Below are positions 1-9,526 of a stretch of DNA of 64,000 nucleotides, piece after piece (within the stretch, counting starts at the first letter, position 1; each line of letters begins with the position of its first letter). Source of the stretch: JAFAGX01 sp963759875 (GTDB taxonomy: Bacteria; Acidobacteriota; Terriglobia; Terriglobales; Acidobacteriaceae). Below the pieces are notes generated by a model. The model was not told the origin of the DNA. It did not search any database and worked only from the letters and a program-made list of their open reading frames with translations. The translations under genes and the position numbers were made by a program. The stretch covers positions 434,001 to 498,000 of the forward strand of contig CAVXBB010000005.1 of NCBI GenBank assembly GCA_963759875.1, in the 5' to 3' direction.

Positions 1-4
1 CGAA

Positions 5-772
5 TTACCCTGCAGCCTGGTTGACCTCTTCGGCCATTTCTTCCAAGACGTCCTCCGGCCTTTCCTCCAACATGAAACCGAGCACCTCCTGGGGAACTGG
101 GTTCATCCATACCGGAGCGAACGATTGCCGATGCAGAGGAGATGGGCCGTGCTCACGAAGCGCGGCGATGTGATGGGGCGTGCTGTATCCCTTGTTCGAA
201 GCCAGACCGTAAAGAGGGAAAACGGGATCCCACTCGCGCAGAATACGATCCCGTTCGACTTTGGCAATGATGGAAGCGGCGGCGATTGAGGCCGAAAGAG
301 CATCCCCGTGAATGATGGCTTGCTGCGGCAGATCGCAATCCAACCGCAACGCGTCAATCAGCAGGTGATCGGGCGCCGGGCGCAATTGCAGCACGGCTTC
401 CCGCATAGCCACGCGAGAAGCTTGATAGATATTAATCTGATCAATGCGGGCCGCGTCCACGGCAGCAATTGCCCAGGCCACCGCATGCTCGCGAATGCGC
501 TCCGCCAAAACCTCGCGCCGATCGGGTAGCAGCAACTTGGAGTCGCGCAGACCTCGAATGCGGTAGGCGGGGTCCAGAACCACGGCCGCGGCTACGACTG
601 GCCCGAACAATGAGCCACGGCCGACCTCATCAACGCCTGCTACCAGGCGCGCTCCGCAATCCCAGGCTTTCTTTTCGAATTTCAGAGTGCAGCGCAGGCG
701 CTTCAGCAGGCGCAGCTTTGCAGCGGAAGCAGAAAGTTTTTTCTTGCAATCGGGTTTGCTCCTCACGCGCAA
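5..772 (-). CDS. rnhB: Ribonuclease HII
   Basis: Cytoplasmic endonuclease that nicks the RNA strand of RNA-DNA hybrids and helps remove misincorporated ribonucleotides. The type 2 RNase H signature GVDEVGRGSLFGP lies at residues 46-58. The four expected acidic metal ligands are visible as D48, E49, D140 (in LLIDA) and D157 (in IIHGD), followed by the ASIIAKVERD helix. The 255-residue reading starts at TTG, and a GTG two codons later is equally possible. The first 40 residues are a basic, Lys/Arg-rich extension before the catalytic core. It is a complete gene whose stop lies 5 bases from the window edge. The family call is secure; only the start is uncertain. Confidence 0.95.
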   Translation of the reverse strand: MRVRSKPDCKKKLSASAAKLRLLKRLRCTLKFEKKAWDCGARLVAGVDEVGRGSLFGPVVAAAVVLDPAYRIRGLRDSKLLLPDRREVLAERIREHAVAWAIAAVDAARIDQINIYQASRVAMREAVLQLRPAPDHLLIDALRLDCDLPQQAIIHGDALSASIAAASIIAKVERDRILREWDPVFPLYGLASNKGYSTPHHIAALREHGPSPLHRQSFAPVWMNPVPQEVLGFMLEERPEDVLEEMAEEVNQAAG

Positions 773-849
773 GCGGCTTCTCTCTGATCTTCGCCGAGTG
801 TCGGGTTGTGAAGCAAGTTGGAAAAGAGCATTCGAAGCTGGATCGATTG

Positions 850-1146
850 CTAGTCCCGTTTGGCAGCTTTGTAGCCGGCCTTCTTGGCTTCATCCAGGGT
901 CATGAACCTGCCATCCTTGGTCTTGCCATACCAGCGGCCGCCTTTGTGGTAAATCCCGGTGTCGAGATTCACCCAAACTTTGTGGCTGGCCTTGGCAGCG
1001 GCAATTTCGGATGCCGTGGGAGCGTGATCGGCTTTCGTGGTGGCGCTAGTCTGGGATGAAGCTTGATTTTGCGAGATGGAACTCTGTGCGGCGGTGGCAG
1101 CGACGAGAACTAAAAAAAAGAGCAGCGATAGCGAGAAACGTTTCAT
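850..1146 (-). CDS. Small secreted protein, unknown function
   Basis: A 98-residue protein with a clear signal peptide: MKR, then a Leu/Phe/Val-rich core ending near ATAAQS at about residue 21. The mature part is Ser/Thr/Ala-rich up to about residue 45. A compact basic segment follows, with VWVNLDTGIYHKGGRWYG and then a KTKDGRFMTLDEAKKAGYKAAK tail split over residues 73-95. That tail looks like a small structured motif with alternating aromatic and glycine residues. It starts at ATG and lies 9 bases downstream of the dehydrogenase stop, in the same direction. I do not recognise a named family. It is probably exported to the periplasm. Confidence 0.7.
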   Translation of the reverse strand: MKRFSLSLLFFLVLVAATAAQSSISQNQASSQTSATTKADHAPTASEIAAAKASHKVWVNLDTGIYHKGGRWYGKTKDGRFMTLDEAKKAGYKAAKRD

Positions 1147-1155
1147 AACAGCCCT

Positions 1156-2436
1156 TCAGGCGTAGATTCCCCGCTGTCGAATAGTGTAGGCAACGCGATC
1201 AATGGCCAACATGTACGCCGCAATCCGATTATTGACGTGGTGCGTTTCGGCGAACCGGACTACATCTTCAAACGAGGAAACCATAATGGTCTCGAGTTGC
1301 TCGTTCACCATGGATTCTTTCCAGAAATAGCCCTGGCGATCCTGCACCCATTCGAAGTAGGAAGTAGTCACACCGCCCGCATTGCACAGGATGTCGGGAA
1401 TCATAAAAACTCCTTTATCGGCGAGGATTTCGTCAGCAGCCGCCGTCGTGGGGCCGTTGGCTCCTTCGGCCAGAATCTCTGCATTTCACTCGGTCCGCGT
1501 TGCGGCTGGTGATCTGGTTTTCGGTAGCGGCAGGAATCAGGATCTCGCATTCGGTGAGCAGCAGATCCGCAGGATCAGCGGGCTCGGCCCCGGCAAAACC
1601 CGTAATCGTCCGGTTGCGCTGGCGATGTTCGGAAAGCGCCTTCGCGTCGATACCATTCGGATTGTAGAGACCGCCATCCACTTCAAGAATGCCGATGATT
1701 TTGTATCCCGCCTGGGCCATGAGCAGGGCGGCATTGGAGCCGACGTTGCCAAAACCTTGCACGATAACCCGAGTCGACTCGCGGGCCATGCCCAGCTTCT
1801 TGATAGCCTCATCGCAAACAATCATGATGCCGCGGCCGGTGGCCTCGCGGCGCCCGCGCGAGCCTCCGATGTTGATCGGCTTGCCGGTCACGACCGCGGT
1901 TACAGTTTGGCGCATGTGCATGGAGTATGTATCCATCATCCACGCCATGATCTGTTCGTTGGTGTTCACGTCGGGGGCGGGAACATCTTTTTCGGGGCCG
2001 ATGAATTCAAACAATTCCGCGGTGTAGCGCCGGGTCATGCGCTCCAGTTCCCCCATCGACATCTTATGCGGATCGCAAATCACGCCGCCCTTGGCGCCGC
2101 CAAAGGGAATGTTCACCACCGCGCATTTCCAGGTCATCCAGGCGGCCAGGGCGCGGACCTCATCCAGGGTCACATCCGGAGCGTAGCGAATCCCGCCCTT
2201 GGAGGGACCGCGGGCGATGGAGTGCTGCACGCGGAAATCCGGTGAAGACCTCCAGGTGACCGTTGTCCATGGCGACCGGGATGTGAACGATGATTTCGCG
2301 ATTGGGATAGCGCAATACTTTCCATAGTCCCTCATCAAGATTGAGCTTCTGCGCGGCCAGATCGAAACGCACGGCCTGCGCTTCCATGGGATTGAATTCG
2401 CGCTCGAGCGACGGGGTTCACAGTCGTGGTGGTCAT
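1156..2436 (-). CDS. gdhA: Glu/Leu/Phe/Val dehydrogenase (glutamate dehydrogenase), interrupted by three frameshifts
   Basis: Oxidative deamination of glutamate to 2-oxoglutarate (or the reverse) with NAD(P). The substrate-binding region with the conserved lysine (IPFGGAKGGV) and the Rossmann motif GFGNVGSNAA are intact, but the frame is broken three times. An extra base near 2409 sits between MTTTTVNPV and LEREFNP. Another near 2233 sits between EVFTGF and RVQHSIARG. A third at 1483 sits between NADRVK and AEILAEGANGP. Removing three bases gives a continuous 425-residue protein, the normal family length. The start is the ATG at 2436, 24 bases downstream of the xseA stop. Conservation on both sides of every break argues for sequencing errors or a very recent loss. 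Substrate specificity within the family cannot be read here. Confidence 0.88.
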
Positions 2437-2459
2437 GGCGGTCTCCGGCTATGGCGGCT

Positions 2460-3929
2460 TTAGGAATGTATGTGTTGCACAAACTCCGGCGTGGCATGCC
2501 GGACGGTGACAAAAGCAGAAGTATAGCAGGCTAAGGGAAGAGGAAACACAGGCTCGGCTAGGTTATTTTTCTGCTTGACCGTCGCTTCGACTGTCCCTTT
2601 TGCCAGCTTGGCCGAAATGTCATCGCCGACCTTTACCTTGGCTGCGTCTTTCAGCAGTCTTCCTTGAGAATCAAAGACCAGCGCGTAACCGCGGTCGAGA
2701 ATGGCCAGCGGGGAAAGAGCCTGGAGGGCGGTATCCATGCGTTCCACACGGACTTTGCGCTCCAGCAGCAGGTTGCGAAAGACCGAGACTAACCCCGTCG
2801 ATTGCGCTTCCAAGTCCTTTCTCATGCCAGCAAGTACGCGGCGCACATCGTAATGCCGAACCGCCGCGGACATCATTTCGAAGCGTCGCCGCTGGTTCTG
2901 AATAATGGACCGCTGTGCCTGAGATAGCCGGTATAAAAGGTCATCGAGGCGCTGCTGCCGGCGGCGGATCAGATCCATCATGCGGGGGAAAGCGCCGTGC
3001 TGCGCCAGTTTGGTCAGGTTCTGGCGGGCAATGAGCAAGTGATAGCGCATGGCTTTTTCCAGGCGGCGATGCAGGTTCTCCATCTGCTCGTCGATTTCCT
3101 GACGCGCGCGGATGACTAACTCAGCTGCGGCCGAGGGCGTGGGTGCGCGAAGATCGGCGACGAAGTCGACGATGGTGAAGTCGGTCTCGTGGCCAATGGC
3201 TGAGATGACGGGGATGTGCGAGGAAACAATCGTCCTCGCCAGGCCTTCGTGATTAAAGGCGGCGAGATCCTCTGCTGATCCGCCGCCGCGAGCGAGGATG
3301 ATCACATCAACGTTGCGAATTTTATTGAAGTAGCGGATGCCGGCGCTCACCTCCAGAGCCGCCGTTTCTCCCTGCACTTGCGCGGGGTAAATCAGAATGT
3401 TGGCGCTAAGATGGCGGCGACGAAGAATATTCAGAATGTCGCGCAATGCCGCGGCCTGGGGGGAAGTCACGATGCCGATTCTGCGGGGCACGGTAGGGAT
3501 CAGTTTCTTCCGCCCAGCTTCAAATAAACCCTCGGCTTCAAGTTTGGCCTTCAGCTGTTCGAATGCAATCTGCAGCGCACCCGCGCCCTTGGGCTCCAAA
3601 TACTCGGCGGAAATCTGCAACTCGCCGCGATCCTCGTAGATTGTGACCCGTCCCCGCGCGACGACTTGCATCCCATTGTCCGGGCGGAAGCGCAGCAGGC
3701 GCGCCGACGAGCGGAACATCACTACGCGAATCTGGGCGCTCTCGTCTTTGAGAGTGAAATAAAGATGGCCGGAATCGTGCGCCCGGAAATTGGAAATCTC
3801 GCCTTCCACCCAGGTGTCAGTGTATTCGCGTTCGAGATGAGTACGCACGGCGGCGACCAGGTCCCGCACCGTCCAGGTCCGGCGGTTAGACGTCGTGAAC
3901 GTTAACCCGAGTTGATCGGAAGAAGCCAC
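2460..3929 (-). CDS. xseA: Exodeoxyribonuclease VII large subunit
   Basis: Large subunit of exonuclease VII, which degrades single-stranded DNA to oligonucleotides in the cytoplasm. It has an N-terminal OB-fold nucleic-acid-binding domain (about residues 20-115, with WVEGEISNFRAHDSGHLYF). The XseA catalytic region follows with RRIGIVTSPQAAALRDIL, VIILARGGGSAEDL and AIGHETDFTIVDFVADLRAPTPSAAAE split across residues 150-275, then a long coiled-coil segment. At 489 residues it is longer than usual. The last 35 or so residues look unlike the family and may be readthrough tail. The start is GTG with no strong ribosome site. The small subunit XseB is not in the window. Confidence 0.93.
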   Translation of the reverse strand: MASSDQLGLTFTTSNRRTWTVRDLVAAVRTHLEREYTDTWVEGEISNFRAHDSGHLYFTLKDESAQIRVVMFRSSARLLRFRPDNGMQVVARGRVTIYEDRGELQISAEYLEPKGAGALQIAFEQLKAKLEAEGLFEAGRKKLIPTVPRRIGIVTSPQAAALRDILNILRRRHLSANILIYPAQVQGETAALEVSAGIRYFNKIRNVDVIILARGGGSAEDLAAFNHEGLARTIVSSHIPVISAIGHETDFTIVDFVADLRAPTPSAAAELVIRARQEIDEQMENLHRRLEKAMRYHLLIARQNLTKLAQHGAFPRMMDLIRRRQQRLDDLLYRLSQAQRSIIQNQRRRFEMMSAAVRHYDVRRVLAGMRKDLEAQSTGLVSVFRNLLLERKVRVERMDTALQALSPLAILDRGYALVFDSQGRLLKDAAKVKVGDDISAKLAKGTVEATVKQKNNLAEPVFPLPLACYTSAFVTVRHATPEFVQHIHS

Positions 3930-4021
3930 TCAGTGGAAGTCTACCGCAACAGCAGCAGCGGTTCGGTGTAGACAATGCTTAGTTATTTGAACCATTTTCC
4001 GGCAAGCACTACTATTTAGGT

Positions 4022-5701
<1,680 letters not shown>

Positions 5702-5808
5702 TCCTTCATTTGCAGCTACTGGTAACTTTTCTCCCAAGTGATTATTCGTCACGACAGCCTGGGCCTTCGAACGCCCGCCAATTCTGTCACTCGAGCCCAA
5801 AGGGCAGG

Positions 5809-5831
5809 GGCCCGGGGTTTTTACCCGGGCC
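5809..5831. terminator. Strong GC-rich hairpin between convergent genes
   Basis: An 8-bp perfect stem GGCCCGGG/CCCGGGCC closes a 7-base T-rich loop. It lies between the convergent hutU and the carboxypeptidase-regulatory-domain gene. The T run is in the loop rather than after the stem, so it is not a classic intrinsic terminator. A bidirectional stop or transcript stabiliser is likely. Confidence 0.4.
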
Positions 5832-5886
5832 GATTGGTAGGAATACTGCGTGGCGTCTCGATGGGATTTCGGGCCTGAAGAAGCGG

Positions 5887-6900
5887 TTACTGTACGTGCC
5901 CACCCTTTCGCGTGAACTTGCCGACTATGAACTCTTGCGCCACGCTGGCACCCATTCGTTCTGCGGTACCGATGACGAAGTTCCCAAATACCAGTCCCAG
6001 GCCGCGATTGGTTTTCGGGTACCAAATATTGGCGAGCGCCGAAGCTCCCAAATCGCCGCCAATGCTGGAGTAATTCGGTCCCCAGCTGCCGTCATCGTTC
6101 CGCGTCACGAATGGGCTGAATATTGCGTGACGCATCCGAGAACCGGTACTGCCGGTCCCTTGATAGAAGTAGCGCGGATCCTGGTGTAAGAGTGAGGGCA
6201 ATATGGCCCCCCCAATCATGATGTCGGTAAAGCCATCGGCGGCGACCGCGCCGAACCTTTCTCCGTATGGGCCCCACCCCTGACCGTACTTGGGACTATT
6301 TGCCGCTTGCCGGATGCTAGCCATGCCGATAACTCCGACCGCGGTCACGGGATCGACCGACACTCGCAGAGCCAGTTGGAATTTCATCTTAGCCGTGAGC
6401 GGTGCAGCATCCTTGTCATAGTTGACGTAGAAGTTCGGAATAATCCCGAATACGCGTTGCGTTTCCTCGATCTTCAGCTGCTCAGTTGCAACCTCCACCG
6501 GGTCATAGCGAACATCGACTGTGGTCTGCTGCGTTGCAATGCGAAGTTGGATACCGGTTACAATTTTGAACTGACCCGGTTCGAGGGTGACGTCATCTAA
6601 TGTCCAGTCAGCAAAGTCCTGTGCCCTAACGCTGATTTCGTAGCCAACTCCAGGTCTGACGTCTTGGAATTCGAAGAATCCGTTTTCCGCAGCCACAGAC
6701 TGCTGGCGATCATTGCTGGCAGAACTCCGGAGCTCGACCTTCGCGTTGGGGACCGGATCGTTATTGACATCAACGACCGTGCCAATGATCCTGCCTAATC
6801 TCAAGTCTGGCCGCTCGACATTCTGTCCCAGCAGTTGCAAAGGAATAGCTATCGCCATTGCTACAACAGCAGCCAGAGGACTTCTCGATACTTTCAACAT
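5887..6900 (-). CDS. Secreted carboxypeptidase-regulatory-like domain protein (paralogue 1)
   Basis: A 337-residue exported protein with a signal peptide (residues 1-25, ending LLGQ). A CarboxypepD_reg beta-sandwich follows at about 37-125 (GTVVDVNNDPVPNAKVEL, GFFEFQDVRPG). The C-terminal domain of about 190 residues has no name I know. It contains VFGIIPNFYVNYD and LLHQDPRYFYQGTG, both shared with the protein encoded at 8157-9269. The start is ATG, preceded by AAGGA at good spacing. The C-terminal domain has repeated Gly/aromatic strands and could be a small outer-membrane or surface beta structure, which is inference. It is transcribed towards hutU. Confidence 0.75.
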   Translation of the reverse strand: MLKVSRSPLAAVVAMAIAIPLQLLGQNVERPDLRLGRIIGTVVDVNNDPVPNAKVELRSSASNDRQQSVAAENGFFEFQDVRPGVGYEISVRAQDFADWTLDDVTLEPGQFKIVTGIQLRIATQQTTVDVRYDPVEVATEQLKIEETQRVFGIIPNFYVNYDKDAAPLTAKMKFQLALRVSVDPVTAVGVIGMASIRQAANSPKYGQGWGPYGERFGAVAADGFTDIMIGGAILPSLLHQDPRYFYQGTGSTGSRMRHAIFSPFVTRNDDGSWGPNYSSIGGDLGASALANIWYPKTNRGLGLVFGNFVIGTAERMGASVAQEFIVGKFTRKGGHVQ

Positions 6901-6926
6901 GGGATGTCCTTAACGACATACGAGAA

Positions 6927-6941
6927 GCATGGCGCATGCCA
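6927..6941 (-). promoter_or_regulatory. Weak candidate sigma-54 promoter
   Basis: Read on the minus strand it is TGGCATGCGCCATGC, with GG and GC at the correct 12-base offset but ATGC instead of TTGC at -12. It would give a leader of roughly 16 bases for the gene starting at 6900. The element is also nearly self-complementary, so it may instead be an operator or chance. Confidence 0.22.
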
Positions 6942-7036
6942 TTCCGCGACCCTTGGCTAAGTACATGAATCTTCAGCGGGAAATAAGAGTGCTGCTGTCA
7001 AAAGTTGCGAAGCGTCAAAACACATTCGGAACTCGA

Positions 7037-7091
7037 GCCCGCATGTGGGCTTAGTTCGCCCATATTTGGGCTGGTGCGCCCGAACTTGGGC
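7037..7091. repeat. Three tandem GCCC-N6-GGGC inverted repeats
   Basis: Three 14-base units, each GCCC, six bases, GGGC, start at 7037, 7058 and 7078, a 20-21 base period or two helical turns. The third unit ends one base before the stop codon of the lipase-like gene. Each unit could form a short hairpin in RNA or a palindromic protein site in DNA. They lie between that gene and paralogue 1 (start 6900). Confidence 0.6.
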
Positions 7092-7844
7092 TTACCTCAC
7101 GAGCTGTTCGGCAACTTCGGGTCGTAGCGGCTGGGTTAACGGACCAAGTCGGCTCTCGATCAGTGCGTCAACTTGGGACCACACGCGAGGATCACATTCG
7201 ATCGAGGTATGCCCTTTGAACAATAAACGGTTGTACCACGGATAGGCGCGGCATTCGGCAGGCTCCGTTCGATATTCCAGCTGAAAATTTCCTAGCACCG
7301 CAGTGCGAGCCCGATCGGCGGCAATGATTCGTCGGCGTCCGTGAATGAAACCTTTAGTCTGATAGAAGTTAATCGCCTCGGCGACATTGGCCGGAATGAC
7401 GGAGTCGTCTTCCCCATGTTTGCGGACGCTATCCACCTGTATCGTAAAGGCTACAGGGATGCCGTCCTGCTCTAGTTCGCGGGCGAGATAAACAACCGCA
7501 GAAGCACCCCAACTGTGACCGAATAATATGATGCGCGGGACGGATCCACTTTCATCGGCCGCATTGAACCACGTGACCACGGTCTGGTGCGCTTTCGCGA
7601 TTTGTCGATTCCTGAATACCTGCACTTGCACTTTGTCCCCGTAAGTTGCCTGAAGATGCCGAGCCATCTGAACTTCAGAATGTCGAAGGTCATTGCTATG
7701 AACGAAACCGCCCACAAAACCGATTACAAGGCTTGGGATTGAGTTACTGACAAAATCGTGCGGCTTTTGTGCTAGGCCTTTATCTGCACTAAACAGCAGG
7801 ATGGCGCAGGCAATTACGTGTGCACTGATATGCACACGGCTCAT
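7092..7844 (-). CDS. Secreted alpha/beta-hydrolase-like (lipase-like) protein
   Basis: About 250 residues from the ATG at 7844. That start gives a clean signal peptide (hydrophobic ISAHVIACAILLFSA, cleavage after GLAQ). A longer TTG-initiated reading to 7934 is less likely. The core holds a nucleophile-elbow motif GHSWGAS after the strand PRIILF, as in alpha/beta hydrolases, and an early VIGFVGGFVHSND resembling an oxyanion-side loop. The acid and histidine of a triad cannot be assigned with certainty; Asp in IQVDSVR and His in FKGHTSIECD are candidates. It has no obvious functional partner. It is flanked by the triple inverted repeat (3' side) and a hydrolase pseudogene (5' side). Confidence 0.65.
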   Translation of the reverse strand: MSRVHISAHVIACAILLFSADKGLAQKPHDFVSNSIPSLVIGFVGGFVHSNDLRHSEVQMARHLQATYGDKVQVQVFRNRQIAKAHQTVVTWFNAADESGSVPRIILFGHSWGASAVVYLARELEQDGIPVAFTIQVDSVRKHGEDDSVIPANVAEAINFYQTKGFIHGRRRIIAADRARTAVLGNFQLEYRTEPAECRAYPWYNRLLFKGHTSIECDPRVWSQVDALIESRLGPLTQPLRPEVAEQLVR

Positions 7845-7941
7845 CGGTTTGCAGTCCCTGATGATCGGCATTCGTTTCGCCCGATGAGCTGCCTGCACGG
7901 CGAGTTCCACAGCCCAGAAACGAAGTGTCTCCAAATTTTTG

Positions 7942-8136
7942 GTTCTTCCGGCTCGACGGCGGAGAAATCGAGAGCTGGAAGGCCGAGCGGACCTGGTGGG
8001 GCGAAAAGTTCAGCACCGAACAGAACCTGGGGCTGCGTTCACGTCTATAACTGCGATTTCCAGAGAATGCTCGGCTTACTTCTGCAGGAGGAGTTCAACT
8101 GGATTCTGGGGTCGCATGGAGCAGCGGCTGGTCAGC
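7942..8136 (+). pseudogene. Decayed fragment of a second copy of the glycoside-hydrolase-like gene
   Basis: About 195 bases align closely with the gene at 9527-11284, over roughly 9671-9868. The reading RLDGGEIESWKAERTWWGEKFS matches RLDGGQIESRKAERTWWGEKFS in two blocks. After a frameshift, HVYNCDFQRMLGLL and EEFNWI match HVYDRDFEQMLGLL and AEFNWI. No start codon, signal peptide or rest of the gene survives, and the frame is broken at least once. It lies beside paralogue 2 much as the intact gene does, so it probably marks an old duplication followed by deletion. Confidence 0.8.
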
Positions 8137-8156
8137 CGATAACTTTTCAGGGGGTT

Positions 8157-9269
8157 CTATGGTTGGTCCTTTAATCTGTCTGGAACGTGCGAAGTGACTC
8201 TTTTGAAAACGAATTCGCGGAGGAGATTCGAGAAAACAGTCCCACCCGTGGCCGCCAAACCATTGAACAAGACCAACGAAGCTCCGCGATCGGAAGCTGG
8301 ATAATAAAGGTTTGAAATGCCGGCGGCTGAGAAATTGCCGAGCACGTGCGAGTAATTTGGCTTCCAGCGTCCGTCATCACCTCGGGCGATCACCGCGGCG
8401 GAAATTGCATATAGCATGCGCGAGCGGATGGTTCCCGTCCCCTTGTAGAAGTAGCGGGGATCTTGATGAAAGACGGAAGGGTAAACGCCTCGGCTCAGCA
8501 ATACGCCAGTTACGTTATTTGCCAAATTAGCCCCGTATCGTTTTGCATATCCCTCTAATCCACGACCGTATGCTGGGAAACTATCTCTATATTGCTGCAC
8601 ACCTGCGGTTCCCGCTGTCGTCAGCAACGAAACCGGATCGATGATGGATCGAAAGCTCAGCTGAAATTTCTGTTTCGCTGCCATTGGTGGCGCGTTCCAG
8701 TCATAAGAGCTGTAAAAGTTCGGGACGATGCCCCCGAGGCGTTGCCGCACCGCGATCTGCACCTGCTCCTCAGCCAATTGCTTCTTGTCTCCACTCACAT
8801 TTATGCTGCTTGTACCTCCGAAAACCGACAGCGTCACCGAGACCAACCGGGTCTCGTCTGCACGCAAGGAGATGGCTGAAGAGACGAAACTGATCATCCC
8901 GGGCGCAGTCACAGCAAGCTGATAAATATCGGGAGGTAATCCTGCGAACGCGAACTCGCCGTTGCTACCAGATTCCAGAATTCGAATAGGAGAACCCGAT
9001 TGCCCTGCCAATGTCACTCGCGCAGCGGGGAGCACGTCTCGATTTGCGTCCAACACCGTGCCAGTAATGGCCCCCACATCCATCCGCCGGGGATCGGATT
9101 CTCCGGGTGAACTGGTAGCTGCAGGTCGGGGTGCATCCGGAAGTACGTTGTCAGCGTTTGAACCGAAGCTCTGCTGCGCAAGCGCAGTCGCGCACGTGAA
9201 GCGGAAAAATATTAATAAGAGGAATAGAATCTCCCAGCAGAAACTGCTTCGGACGCACCACAACCTCAA
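8157..9269 (-). CDS. Secreted carboxypeptidase-regulatory-like domain protein (paralogue 2)
   Basis: Paralogue of the protein at 5887-6900, sharing the regulatory domain (AITGTVLDANRDVLPAARV) and the C-terminal signatures GGIVPNFYSSYDWNAPPM and VFHQDPRYFYKGTGT. The frame is open up to a TTG at 9485, but that adds about 70 residues before the signal peptide. I prefer the TTG at 9269, preceded by GGGGAGG at short spacing, which gives the export signal ILFLLLIFFRF ending at ALAQQ. About 370 residues result. It is divergent from the hydrolase-like gene starting at 9527. The function of the conserved C-terminal domain is unknown to me. Confidence 0.72.
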   Translation of the reverse strand: MRLWCVRSSFCWEILFLLLIFFRFTCATALAQQSFGSNADNVLPDAPRPAATSSPGESDPRRMDVGAITGTVLDANRDVLPAARVTLAGQSGSPIRILESGSNGEFAFAGLPPDIYQLAVTAPGMISFVSSAISLRADETRLVSVTLSVFGGTSSINVSGDKKQLAEEQVQIAVRQRLGGIVPNFYSSYDWNAPPMAAKQKFQLSFRSIIDPVSLLTTAGTAGVQQYRDSFPAYGRGLEGYAKRYGANLANNVTGVLLSRGVYPSVFHQDPRYFYKGTGTIRSRMLYAISAAVIARGDDGRWKPNYSHVLGNFSAAGISNLYYPASDRGASLVLFNGLAATGGTVFSNLLREFVFKRVTSHVPDRLKDQP

Positions 9270-9526
9270 ACTGCCTCCCCAACGAAACCTTGCTGTTTTG
9301 TAATTGTACGCGAAATTTCGCCCCGAACCCCAAGGAACGCGTGTGGAATCGTCAAAAGGAAAAAAAGGATGCAAGGGACTCGGATCGCACTCATCGAGCA
9401 CGGCAGAAGAACCGGGAACTAGTGTAATATCGGCATAATATTCATCGACCACGACGTGCCGGTTTTCCAAAGCGATTGTGTCCAACAGACATTAAGAGCT
9501 GTAGCCATGCATGGCTTCGTGAACGG

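Noticed and set aside
1382..2245. A 287-codon open frame on the + strand
   Set aside because: It is antisense to the glutamate dehydrogenase gene, which has clear family motifs on the other strand; it is a shadow of GC-rich codon bias.
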